NCBI GenBank assembly: GCA_030156895.1
Contig: JASGLP010000001.1
Location: 1 to 64,000, forward strand
Direction of reading: 5' to 3'
Length of the DNA: 64,000 nt
DNA from: Eubacteriaceae bacterium
GTDB lineage: Bacteria > Bacillota > Clostridia > Eubacteriales > Eubacteriaceae
Shown: positions 25,755-33,623 of the stretch, one piece after another
Layout: every line of letters begins with the position of its first letter
Position numbering within the stretch: position 1 is the first letter of the stretch
Translations under genes and position numbers: made by a program
Notes under the pieces: model-generated
Told to the model about the DNA's origin: nothing
The model's database searches: none
Seen by the model: the letters and a program-made list of their open reading frames with translations, nothing else

Positions 25755-26720
25755 ATGCGTTATATTGTAACTGGAGCAGATGGTCAATTAGGTGGACGGG
25801 TGGCAAGTAATATGTTGAAAGAAGTCTCAGGTGATCAATTGATCTTCACCTGCCCAGATTTGAATCGGTTACGGCCGGAACGTTTAAAAATTTGGGAGGA
25901 AGCGGGAGTAACAATCCGAGAAGCAAACTATGATAATAAAGAATTGATGATTGAAGCTTTTAAAGGGGGAGATCGCATTTATTTTGTATCAGGTGTTGTT
26001 ATTGGTCCGGAACGTGTTCAGCAACATAAAAATGTGATTGATGCAGCAATGGTAGCAGGTGTGAAACACATCACGTACACATCATTTTTTGGTGCTGATA
26101 GACCTGAGTACAAGCAATATGTGTTACCTGATCATACAGTAACTGAAGAATATTTGAGGCAGGCAGGTGTTGACTACAACATTATGAGAAATAACCTCTA
26201 TTTAGAAAACTATCTTTTAAACTCTGTTATGATGGCTAATCTGGATAATAATCGTTGGGTAACAACTGCAGGTGATGGTAAGGCGACTTTCATTGCAAAA
26301 GATGATAGTGGTAGAGTTGCAACCGCTTTGCTGTTGGGAAAAGGAGAAAATAATAAAGATTACGACGTGACGGGACAGTTGATCAGTGAACATGAAATTT
26401 GTGATATGATTAATGAAATTTCTGGCATGAATTACGAATATATTACCATGAATGAAGAAGAGTATTATGACTATCTGGATTCAATTTATATACCGCGGAC
26501 TTCACATGGCAATTACTCAAAATCGCCAGTTCCATGGTGTGCAAATGATATGGTCACAAATGAATCTGAAATTCGTGACGGTTTGATGTCGATCGAAACA
26601 GATACGGTTGAAACACTAACAGGAAGAAAACCAATTGACCCCAAAGATCTATTAGAAAAATATAGTTTTGTCTGGAAAGAAAATATCACATCCTATTGGA
26701 AACTGGGAAAAGTACAATAA
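25755..26720 (+). CDS. NmrA-like NAD(P)-binding protein (atypical SDR)
   Basis: A 321-aa protein from ATG 25755 behind TTGGAGGT. The dinucleotide motif TGADGQLGGRVA and the segments VAGVKHITYTSFFGA and RNNLYLENYLL are characteristic of NmrA/QOR2-type proteins, which bind NAD(P) and act as redox sensors or quinone/aldehyde reductases. The gene starts a two-gene operon with a small membrane protein and is divergent from LysR 2. It is not obviously part of methyl transfer. Confidence 0.88.
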   Translation: MRYIVTGADGQLGGRVASNMLKEVSGDQLIFTCPDLNRLRPERLKIWEEAGVTIREANYDNKELMIEAFKGGDRIYFVSGVVIGPERVQQHKNVIDAAMVAGVKHITYTSFFGADRPEYKQYVLPDHTVTEEYLRQAGVDYNIMRNNLYLENYLLNSVMMANLDNNRWVTTAGDGKATFIAKDDSGRVATALLLGKGENNKDYDVTGQLISEHEICDMINEISGMNYEYITMNEEEYYDYLDSIYIPRTSHGNYSKSPVPWCANDMVTNESEIRDGLMSIETDTVETLTGRKPIDPKDLLEKYSFVWKENITSYWKLGKVQ

Positions 26721-26735
26721 AATGGAAGGTGAAAA

Positions 26736-27179
26736 ATGATTGATCAAAAATTCACTGGGCTCGTTGCAGGTTTCTTTTTTTCGTTGATTATTTCAATGTT
26801 CTTGTCAATCATTATGATTTATGTCAATACTGGTGATTTGCAATTAATGCCAATAATCGTCACCTTTTTCGAATCTTTCATAATTAGTTATGTGGTATCG
26901 ATGATTATTCCTGTAAGTAAAATTGGAGCAAATTTTGCAAAGTATTTTGGGGCAGAAGAAAATACGCTTAAAAGTAATCTGTTGTCAAACTTGCCAACTA
27001 CAGCGATTCTAGTTCTGATTTTATCAGTTACTTTAACAGCGCTAAATATTGGTTTCAACGAAAACTTTATAGTGGCATGGGCCAGTAGTATCCCGATTTC
27101 AGGGATTGCAGTTTATATTGTTTTTGTTGCCATCACTCCATTCATCGGTAAACTGACATTGGCATGCATTAAAAAATAA
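26736..27179 (+). CDS. Four-helix membrane protein (DUF2798-like)
   Basis: A 147-aa protein 15 nt after the NmrA-like gene. It has four hydrophobic segments arranged as two similar halves (FTGLVAGFFFSLIISMFLSI / FESFIISYVVSMIIPVSKIG, then LPTTAILVLILSVTLTALNI / GIAVYIVFVAITPFIGKL), the DUF2798 duplicated-hairpin pattern. The function of the family is unknown. Co-expression with the NmrA-like oxidoreductase is likely, ending at a good terminator. Confidence 0.7.
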   Translation: MIDQKFTGLVAGFFFSLIISMFLSIIMIYVNTGDLQLMPIIVTFFESFIISYVVSMIIPVSKIGANFAKYFGAEENTLKSNLLSNLPTTAILVLILSVTLTALNIGFNENFIVAWASSIPISGIAVYIVFVAITPFIGKLTLACIKK

Positions 27180-27185
27180 TCAATC

Positions 27186-27233
27186 AAACGAAAAGTCAGG
27201 TAAAATACATTTATCTGATTTTTCGTTTTTTTT
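27186..27233 (+). terminator. Intrinsic terminator after the NmrA operon
   Basis: AAACGAAAA-TCAG-TAAA pairs with TTTA-CTGA-TTTTCGTTT and runs into T8. The A-rich 5' arm also makes it usable from the other strand. Confidence 0.8.
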
Positions 27234-27324
27234 GAAAGGAATTAAATTGAAATGCTTATTGCGTTAAGAATATTAAAGGAAAATAATAACCATTTCATAC
27301 AATGATTTTGATGAGAGAGAAGGT

Positions 27325-28824
27325 TTATTGTTTATCAATTTCATAAAATTCATAACTAAGCATTAGGTAGAGACATACTTTCCAGTCGTCTAAATCTACA
27401 TGGGTCAATTTTGAAATTTGCTCCATTCGACTTAAAAAAGAGCTGCGGGCAATAAAAAGGGCTTTTGCTGAGGCAGTGGCATTAAATTGATTCTTAATAT
27501 ACACAAATAAAGTCTCATAAAGACTCGTATTGTTTTTTTTGTCATATTCTCTCAGTTTTAACAGTATGGGGCTACAGATTTGTTCCGGTGAAAAATCTCC
27601 TTTGGCAGACTCCAGAAGAAAATCATAGGTATAGTGATCAAAACGGTAAATCCAGGAACTGGGATCTCTTTTCTTACCTGCTTCAAAGGCAATTTTAGTT
27701 TGTTGGAAAGCTTTAAAAATGTTGGGCATTGTGAAAAACCGCCGGCTAATGGAAGCAGTCAGCATGCTGTCGCGAATCAGCGAAGAAAGTTCCCTAAAAA
27801 AATCAACAGTTTCATATTGTTTAAAGACAGTCATGTTAATAAGAAGAAGTGTAGCACCTTTTTTCTGTATACAACAAATACCCCGCCATTTTTTTTCAAT
27901 TTGAGTTCCGACATAATTGGCGTACAGATATGATCCTTCTTTTATATTTGTCAAAAATTGAATTAAATAATATTCATCTTCCTCATGATAATGATTCTGT
28001 TTTAAAGTTGTTAAGAGTAAATGAGAATCGACAGTAATATCATCAATGTAATTAGAAAAAATTTTTTTTAAAAGTTGAATACTGCCAGTATTACGGTCAA
28101 AAGATCCGCTAAGGGCATACAGTTCTTCCAGATGTTTTGCAAGATAATTCAGAACATGTGTGTAGAAACGATTTTTGTCTTCATTGTCTGAAAAAAAAGT
28201 GCCTAAACGTCCAATATAGGAATCGTTGAAAAAAATGTTTTTATGTAGGCAATGATCAATAATATTATACTGAAAGACTTCTCTAATTGAATCTAAAGCA
28301 CTAAATCCTGGTTGGACAAACATTTTTTGAGCCTGATCCAAATCAAGATCAGGAAAGTCAGGTAGAAGCTTTTTAGTAAAGCTGACGAAGTGAAATTGCG
28401 GATTAGCCAGAAAGACACCCTGATCAACGATTAGTTCTAAATCCTGAAAAACTTTGTCGAAAGTGGAAAAGTTGTTAATATTTTCAAGCATTATCACTTC
28501 CCATTGATTAAACTTTAGAAAAATCTGCATAATCAAATTGAAAACATGTGTCATTGAGATATCGTCATTAATAATGATCAGGTTGTTTGATGAATTGAGG
28601 ATGTTTTCAGTAAAATTCTGATGGCATACAAAAATCACATCTTCATATTTATGTACAATTTGTAGTGTGTTAGAGTTGTCAACGACTACAATGTGACCTG
28701 AAAATAATAGGTTTTTTTCATAAAACAAAGGCAGGCCGATTTCAATATCTTGCGAAAAAAAGCTGTATTCACAGGAAATATGCTTGCTTAATTCATATTT
28801 AATGATAGAACCATATAAAAGCAT
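27325..28824 (-). CDS. PucR/CdaR-type transcriptional regulator 2
   Basis: A 499-aa paralogue of the protein at 4705-6255, with the same C-terminal PucR helix-turn-helix (FNATASAKALFIARSSFLSR, MEQISKLTHVDLDDW) and the same order of sensory segments. It is divergent from methyltransferase E (28971), repeating the arrangement of the first PucR locus. It starts at ATG 28824 behind AGGAGG. It likely activates the 28971-31674 operon in response to its methylated substrate. Confidence 0.85.
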   Translation of the reverse strand: MLLYGSIIKYELSKHISCEYSFFSQDIEIGLPLFYEKNLLFSGHIVVVDNSNTLQIVHKYEDVIFVCHQNFTENILNSSNNLIIINDDISMTHVFNLIMQIFLKFNQWEVIMLENINNFSTFDKVFQDLELIVDQGVFLANPQFHFVSFTKKLLPDFPDLDLDQAQKMFVQPGFSALDSIREVFQYNIIDHCLHKNIFFNDSYIGRLGTFFSDNEDKNRFYTHVLNYLAKHLEELYALSGSFDRNTGSIQLLKKIFSNYIDDITVDSHLLLTTLKQNHYHEEDEYYLIQFLTNIKEGSYLYANYVGTQIEKKWRGICCIQKKGATLLLINMTVFKQYETVDFFRELSSLIRDSMLTASISRRFFTMPNIFKAFQQTKIAFEAGKKRDPSSWIYRFDHYTYDFLLESAKGDFSPEQICSPILLKLREYDKKNNTSLYETLFVYIKNQFNATASAKALFIARSSFLSRMEQISKLTHVDLDDWKVCLYLMLSYEFYEIDKQ

Positions 28825-28851
28825 CGGATGTTCCTCCTAATATAATAATTC

Positions 28852-28866
28852 AATACAAATTGTATT
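28852..28866. promoter_or_regulatory. Candidate PucR operator 2
   Basis: AATACAAATTGTATT is a 15-bp dyad with core TACA-AAT-TGTA in the divergent pucR/methyltransferase region. The same TACA-N3-TGTA core lies in the dyad at 6341-6359 in the paralogous region. Confidence 0.55.
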
Positions 28867-28970
28867 ATTTTCCATGTGAAATTTCAATAGTTATGACGGT
28901 TTTCTTTGAATTTTTTTTGTAATATTATATAAACAAATAAAAAAAAAAAATTTCTAAAGGAGAATTTGTG

Positions 28971-30119
28971 ATGAAAAGAGAACCATTCGATCCTGTAAAA
29001 GAAAGAGAAGTTATTGGGATGTATCCATCAGTTGATAGTGTTGAATTAGCAGGGATGATTGGAATACCGCCATTTCCGCGAATGTATCGACCAATTGAAA
29101 GACGGGAAAATTTCAAAATGCTGTTTAGGGGGGAAAGGCCTTATTGGATACCAGTCTGTGGTTGGTTTGGCGCGGATACAAACATGTTTCGACCTCGTCA
29201 GCAAGCGGATAATTACGCTAATCATCAAGCCTTTGATGGTGGGGAACGAATTGATTACAGAAAACTAGGAAATGTGTTGGTGGGTTGGTTTGATATTGAA
29301 TTACAGTGGGAAGAAAAGGTTTGTGGAGCCACAGCAAAACCTGGTGTTACAAAAATACCTGATATTAATTATTGGGAAGATTATGTATCGATGCCTGATT
29401 TAGATCAAATGGACTGGAAAGCTATTGAAAATGATAATACAGAATATTTGGCAGGAGATAGAATAATTCAGTTAGGGATTCAGTTGGGATTCTGGGAGCG
29501 GCTGATGAACTTGATGGGGGTAGCAGAAGCTGCAGTTGCTCTGGTTGATGAAGATCAACAGGATGGAGTACACAGATTCTTTGACCAATTAGCAGATGTT
29601 TATGTTGACTATATTCGTAGAATGAAAAAAATCATTAACGTAGAAAGTGTTTTCTTTCATGATGATTGGGGTACCAGTACCGGTCCATTTTTCTCACTGG
29701 ATACCTGTCGGGAAATGATCGTTCCTTATATGAAACGGGTAACAGATTGTTGTCATGAACTGGGAATTATTTTTGAACACCACTGTTGTGGAAAGGCGGA
29801 AAAGTTAATACCAGCAATGATCGAAGAAGGGGATGATTACTGGTATCCTCAACCTTCACTAAATAATGTTGATGCGATGATTGAAACGTATAAAGAGCAA
29901 CCTATCACTTTTGCAGTTGCCAGCCCAGTTATGACAAGTGATATGTCGGATGATACAATCAGAAAGATGGCGCAGGCCTGGTTTGAAAAATATAAAGACA
30001 AAGGAATTCTTTTGACAATGAATATTGATGCCATTGCTGAGAACGATCCAAGTAAATATCCTCTTTTTGAAGATACTATCTATGAGCTGAGCCGGATAGC
30101 ATATCAGGACGCAGAATAA
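28971..30119 (+). CDS. UroD/MtaA-superfamily corrinoid methyltransferase E
   Basis: A 382-aa protein from ATG 28971, 9-10 nt after AAAGGAG. It contains the metal motif FEHHCCGKAEKLIPAMI (His-x-Cys) and the UroD-like pattern of methyltransferases A and B. It is longer at the N-terminus than A by about 50 residues. It heads a complete trio with a methyl-THF methyltransferase (30141) and a corrinoid protein (31042), regulated by PucR 2. The substrate is unknown. Confidence 0.87.
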   Translation: MKREPFDPVKEREVIGMYPSVDSVELAGMIGIPPFPRMYRPIERRENFKMLFRGERPYWIPVCGWFGADTNMFRPRQQADNYANHQAFDGGERIDYRKLGNVLVGWFDIELQWEEKVCGATAKPGVTKIPDINYWEDYVSMPDLDQMDWKAIENDNTEYLAGDRIIQLGIQLGFWERLMNLMGVAEAAVALVDEDQQDGVHRFFDQLADVYVDYIRRMKKIINVESVFFHDDWGTSTGPFFSLDTCREMIVPYMKRVTDCCHELGIIFEHHCCGKAEKLIPAMIEEGDDYWYPQPSLNNVDAMIETYKEQPITFAVASPVMTSDMSDDTIRKMAQAWFEKYKDKGILLTMNIDAIAENDPSKYPLFEDTIYELSRIAYQDAE

Positions 30120-30140
30120 TCAAACGATAAGGAGAAAAGC

Positions 30141-30938
30141 ATGATTATTATCGGAGAAAAAATTAACGGAGCAATTCCTTCAACCGCCAAGGCTATTGCT
30201 GCAAAGGATGCAGATTTCATTAGAAACCTGGCAATTAAACAGGCTGAAGCCGGAGCAGACTACATTGATGTTTGTGCTTCAGTGGATGATGATATCGAAA
30301 TGGAAACCATGAAATGGCTGATTGATATTGTACAGGATGCAGTGGATACCCCTATTGCTGTTGACAGCCCCAACGTTTATACCTGTATCGAATCGATGAA
30401 GCTTTGTAAAAAGCCGGGCCTTTTCAATTCTGTTTCCATGGAAGGGGATAAAATTGATGCCGCTTTTAAAGCGATTGCTGATACCAAATGGGAATGTGTG
30501 GCTCTGTTAAACAGTGATAAAGGGATTCCTAAAACGGCCAAAGACCGTCTGGATGTTTTCCACGATATTATGGCAAAATGTAAAGAATACGGTATTGATC
30601 CTTCCAGAATGCACATTGATCCATTAATTGAAATGCTGTGTACTTCAGAAGACGGTATCAACATGGTTACTGAAGTGATCCGCGAAATCAAAGAAGCATA
30701 CCCAACTATTCATGTAACCGGTGCGGTATCCAACATTTCCTTCAACCTGCCGGCACGAAGAATTGCAAACCAGGCTTTTGCCGTTCTGGCCATGAACGCT
30801 GGCATGGACTCTTTCATCCTGGATCCTTTAAACAAGGACATGATGGGAATGCTTTTTGCCACTGAAGCCATGATGGGGGAGGACGAATACTGTATGGAAT
30901 ATATCGGTGCCTTCCGCGAAGGGATTTTTGTAAAATAA
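30141..30938 (+). CDS. Methyl-THF:corrinoid methyltransferase (MtvA/AcsE-type) 3
   Basis: A 265-aa DHPS-like TIM-barrel methyltransferase (MIIIGEKINGAIPSTAKAIA; DVCASVDDD; AVDSPNVYT; GAVSNISFNLP). It is virtually identical in its first 153 residues to the gene cut off at the window start, differing at two adjacent positions (AD versus TE). It moves the methyl group from the corrinoid protein encoded at 31042 to tetrahydrofolate. The gap to that gene contains a small hairpin, CATTATC/GATAATG. Confidence 0.94.
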   Translation: MIIIGEKINGAIPSTAKAIAAKDADFIRNLAIKQAEAGADYIDVCASVDDDIEMETMKWLIDIVQDAVDTPIAVDSPNVYTCIESMKLCKKPGLFNSVSMEGDKIDAAFKAIADTKWECVALLNSDKGIPKTAKDRLDVFHDIMAKCKEYGIDPSRMHIDPLIEMLCTSEDGINMVTEVIREIKEAYPTIHVTGAVSNISFNLPARRIANQAFAVLAMNAGMDSFILDPLNKDMMGMLFATEAMMGEDEYCMEYIGAFREGIFVK

Positions 30939-31041
30939 ATTTTAAAAAGCCAATTTTTAGTACTTAGAATAAAAAAACTTACATTATCAGTTAAGATAAT
31001 GCTTTGCACACACAAAAAAATGAAAATTTAAGGAGAAAATA

Positions 31042-31674
31042 ATGTCACAAATTGCAGAAGTAAAAACAATGGTTGAAACCGGAAAATCAAAAAAAGTAGG
31101 CGCAGCTGTACAGGCCGCTTTGGATGCAGGGATTGCTGCTCAGACAATTCTTGATGGCATGATCGAATCTATGGGCGTTGTCGGCGAAAAATTCTCAACC
31201 GGCGAAATCTTTGTCCCGGAAATGCTGATCGCTGCTAAGGCTATGTCTAAAGGCGTTGAAGTGTTAAAACCGGTTATGGCAGGTGAGAACTCAACTTCTT
31301 TGGGAACCTGTATTATGGGAACGGTTGCTGGAGACTTGCATGATATTGGTAAAAATCTGGTTGTTATGATGCTTGAATCTTCAGGGTTTGATATGGTCGA
31401 TTTGGGTGTTGACGTACCAGCTGATAAATTTGTAGAAGCTGTTAAAGAGAATGAAAATGTCGTATTAGTTGCCTGCTCTGGTCTTCTGACAACTACTATG
31501 CCAGCGCTAAAAGAAGCAGTACAAACAGTTAAAGCTGCTTATCCAAACCTGCCGGTTATTGTTGGGGGCGCACCTGTAACACCAGAATATGCCGCTGAAA
31601 TTGGAGCTGACGGATATGCTCCTGATGCTGGTTCTTCTGCTTCGAAAGCAAAAGAACTGATTAATAAAGCTTAA
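31042..31674 (+). CDS. Corrinoid protein (MtaC/MtvC-type) 4
   Basis: A 210-aa protein: an alanine-rich helical cap and a cobalamin domain with GDLHDIGKNLV (Asp98-x-His100-x-x-Gly103), CSGLLTTTMPAL and VIVGGAPVTPEYAAEIGADG. The last block is the closest relative here of the fragment at 9373. It is the final gene of the PucR-2 controlled trio and the methyl carrier between methyltransferase E and the enzyme at 30141. Confidence 0.95.
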   Translation: MSQIAEVKTMVETGKSKKVGAAVQAALDAGIAAQTILDGMIESMGVVGEKFSTGEIFVPEMLIAAKAMSKGVEVLKPVMAGENSTSLGTCIMGTVAGDLHDIGKNLVVMMLESSGFDMVDLGVDVPADKFVEAVKENENVVLVACSGLLTTTMPALKEAVQTVKAAYPNLPVIVGGAPVTPEYAAEIGADGYAPDAGSSASKAKELINKA

Positions 31675-31721
31675 TTTTAGAAAGGGGCGATGTGGTTTTA
31701 AACACGGTTGAATAAAAAATC

Positions 31722-31750
31722 TTGACAAAGCCATGTAATTCATCTAAACT
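31722..31750 (+). promoter_or_regulatory. Promoter of the riboswitch-CDF transcript
   Basis: TTGACA (31722-31727), 17-bp spacer, TAAACT (31745-31750). It is placed ~20 nt before the structured leader, as expected for a riboswitch transcript. Confidence 0.7.
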
Positions 31751-31769
31751 ATATTCATTTGAAGTGTAA

Positions 31770-31867
31770 ATCTGACAGACAAATCAAAAATGATTTGCTG
31801 GGCCGTTTTGGCAACAGGTGAAAGTAATGCATCTGTGGGACAGCGATTGTCCTGCGGATGTTTTTTT
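31770..31867 (+). ncRNA. Probable NiCo (czcD-type) riboswitch with terminator
   Basis: The leader contains the hairpins AAATCA/TGATTT (31781-31796) and GCC/GGC (31802-31812). The segment CATCTGT (31830-31836) can pair either with ACAGGTG (31814-31820) or, as the start of a 13-bp terminator stem, with bases 31848-31860 followed by T7. That is a textbook exclusive switch. The stretches GACAGAC, GGTGAAAGTAATGC and GTGGGACAGCG, and the CDF-type metal exporter gene downstream, fit the Ni2+/Co2+ riboswitch class as I remember it. Class assignment is from memory, not a covariance search. Confidence 0.65.
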
Positions 31868-31881
31868 ATTAAGAAAAAGAA

Positions 31882-32542
31882 ATGAAGAACTTGATGGGAA
31901 AGATGGACAGAAAATCCCGGGTTGCATTATTGTCGGTTGGCTCTAATTCGGCCCTGGTCATTTTAAAGATTGTGGCCGGGATTTTAAGCGGTTCGATCAG
32001 TATCATATCGGTAGCGGTCATGGTTTTTTTTCGGGATCGTTAATTTCTTTGTCTCGCAAAAATTACTCAAAGTCTCGGTGGAAGAAGATTCGCAGGCACT
32101 GGCAGCCGATGCCCTGCATTTAAAAACCGATGTCTATACTTCTTTGGGATTTGGTGTACTGCTGGTAAAAATAACCGGGTTTTATATTTTGGATCCGATT
32201 GTTGCTATTATGGTGGCGCTCTTGATAATCAAAGAAGCATGGCATTTAACGACAGGTGCTTTTAATTTCCTGATTGATGTAAAATTGTCGGATGAAGAAG
32301 AGGCTCAGGTGATTGAAGTTATTGAAGCTCATCGGGAGTCTTTTATCGAATGCCATAAATTAAAAACCAGAAAAGCCGGTAATAGCAAACATATTGATTT
32401 TCATATTACTGTTCCGGAGGAGATGTCCGTTGGGGAAGCCCATTGCATTATTGGAATGATTAAAAAGGATATGAATGAAATAGTGCAGAATACCAGAATC
32501 AGTATTCATATTGAGCCCAATAGCGACGTGATGGTGGGTTAG
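31882..32542 (+). pseudogene. Cation diffusion facilitator (CzcD-like) with internal deletion and frameshift
   Basis: The frame from ATG 31882 encodes a normal CDF N-terminus (MDRKSRVALLSVGSNSALVI, then LSGSISIIS) but stops at 32040-32042. The second frame picks up at about 32033 with GIVNFFVSQKLLKVSVEEDS and continues through ALAADALHLKTDVYTSLGFG to the cytoplasmic C-terminal domain and the stop at 32542. The expected ~70-80 residues between them (second to fourth helices and the first metal-site motif) are missing. The exporter should be inactive, although its promoter and riboswitch are intact. The C-terminal part alone could be made from internal starts. Confidence 0.85.
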
Positions 32543-32614
32543 ACAAATGCGAAAATGAAGATAGTTTGGAAGATTTTGCAAACTGTAAAAGAAAAAAAGT
32601 GGCTTTTAGGAATT

Positions 32615-32664
32615 AAAAAGAGGATCAGTGTATTCAGTTAGATGGAAAACCTGATCCTCTTTTT
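32615..32664. terminator. Bidirectional terminator between the CDF remnant and cysK
   Basis: AAAAAGAGGATCAG (32615-32628) pairs with CTGATCCTCTTTTT (32651-32664), with A and T runs on both sides. It serves both convergent transcripts. Confidence 0.88.
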
Positions 32665-32717
32665 ATTTGGGAAAGTTCGTCATTTTTCACAACGTTTTTC
32701 TGAAAAAGGACTTAGAT

Positions 32718-33623
32718 TTATAATTTAAATAAATCGGTACTCAGATATTTTTCGCCGCGATCCGGGAAGATTACCACAATCAGGCCAGAGTCAATTTTTT
32801 TCGCCACTTCGGCAGCTGCAAACATGGCTGCACCGCTGCTCATGCCGACAAAAATCCCTTCCTGTTTGACAATCTGACGGGCATACTCAAAGGCAACTTC
32901 CGATTCGATCATAATGTGCTCATCAATAAATTCAGGTTGATATAAAGCCGGAACAATGGCTTCTTCCATATTTTTCAGTCCCTGAATATAATGGCCCAAT
33001 TCTGGATAGGCTTCAATGATTTTAACATCAGGGTTATGATGGCGAAGCCCCATGCCAATTCCCATTATGGTACCTGAGGTGCCTAAGGAGGAAACAAGGT
33101 GGGTCACTTTTCCTTGCGTTTGTTCCCATATTTCTTCGGCGGTTGTTGTATAATGGGCCAACTTATTATATTTGTTGCTGAACTGATCAGGATTAAAGTA
33201 GCGGTCAGGGAACTGGGCAGTCAGTTCTCGTACTTTTCTGATCGCACCATCGGTGCCTTCATCAGGTGAGGTTAGAGTAACGGTGGCACCAAAGGCTTGA
33301 ATCATTTTGCGGCGTTCAATCGAGACAGCTTCACTCATGACGATTTCAACCTGGTAGCCTTTGACTGCTCCAATCATTGCCAGACCGATGCCGGTATTAC
33401 CACTGGTTGGCTCGATTATAATTTTGTCTTTGGTTAAAGTTCCTTCGGCTTCGGCCTGTTCAATCATTTTCAGGGCAATCCGGTCTTTGATACTGCCGGT
33501 CGGATTAAAGCCTTCGACCTTGGCCAGAATCTCCACATTTGGGTTGGGATTTAAATGATTTATGCGGACCAGGGGGGTCTGGCCGATAGTTTCCAAAATA
33601 TTGTCATAAACTAATTTCTGCAA
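32718..33623 (-). CDS. cysK: Cysteine synthase (O-acetylserine sulfhydrylase)
   Basis: A 301-aa PLP enzyme of the CysK/CysM fold: substrate loop ETIGQTPLVRINHL, PLP lysine Lys46 in PTGSIKDRIALKM, PTSGNTGIGLAMIG, the glycine-rich phosphate loop SSLGTSGTIMGIGMG and the C-terminal GMSSGAAMFAA. It makes cysteine from O-acetylserine and sulfide. It is monocistronic. A TATAAT box (minus strand, complementary to 33662-33667) lies ~40 nt before the ATG at 33623. No serine acetyltransferase gene is nearby. Confidence 0.94.
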   Translation of the reverse strand: MQKLVYDNILETIGQTPLVRINHLNPNPNVEILAKVEGFNPTGSIKDRIALKMIEQAEAEGTLTKDKIIIEPTSGNTGIGLAMIGAVKGYQVEIVMSEAVSIERRKMIQAFGATVTLTSPDEGTDGAIRKVRELTAQFPDRYFNPDQFSNKYNKLAHYTTTAEEIWEQTQGKVTHLVSSLGTSGTIMGIGMGLRHHNPDVKIIEAYPELGHYIQGLKNMEEAIVPALYQPEFIDEHIMIESEVAFEYARQIVKQEGIFVGMSSGAAMFAAAEVAKKIDSGLIVVIFPDRGEKYLSTDLFKL

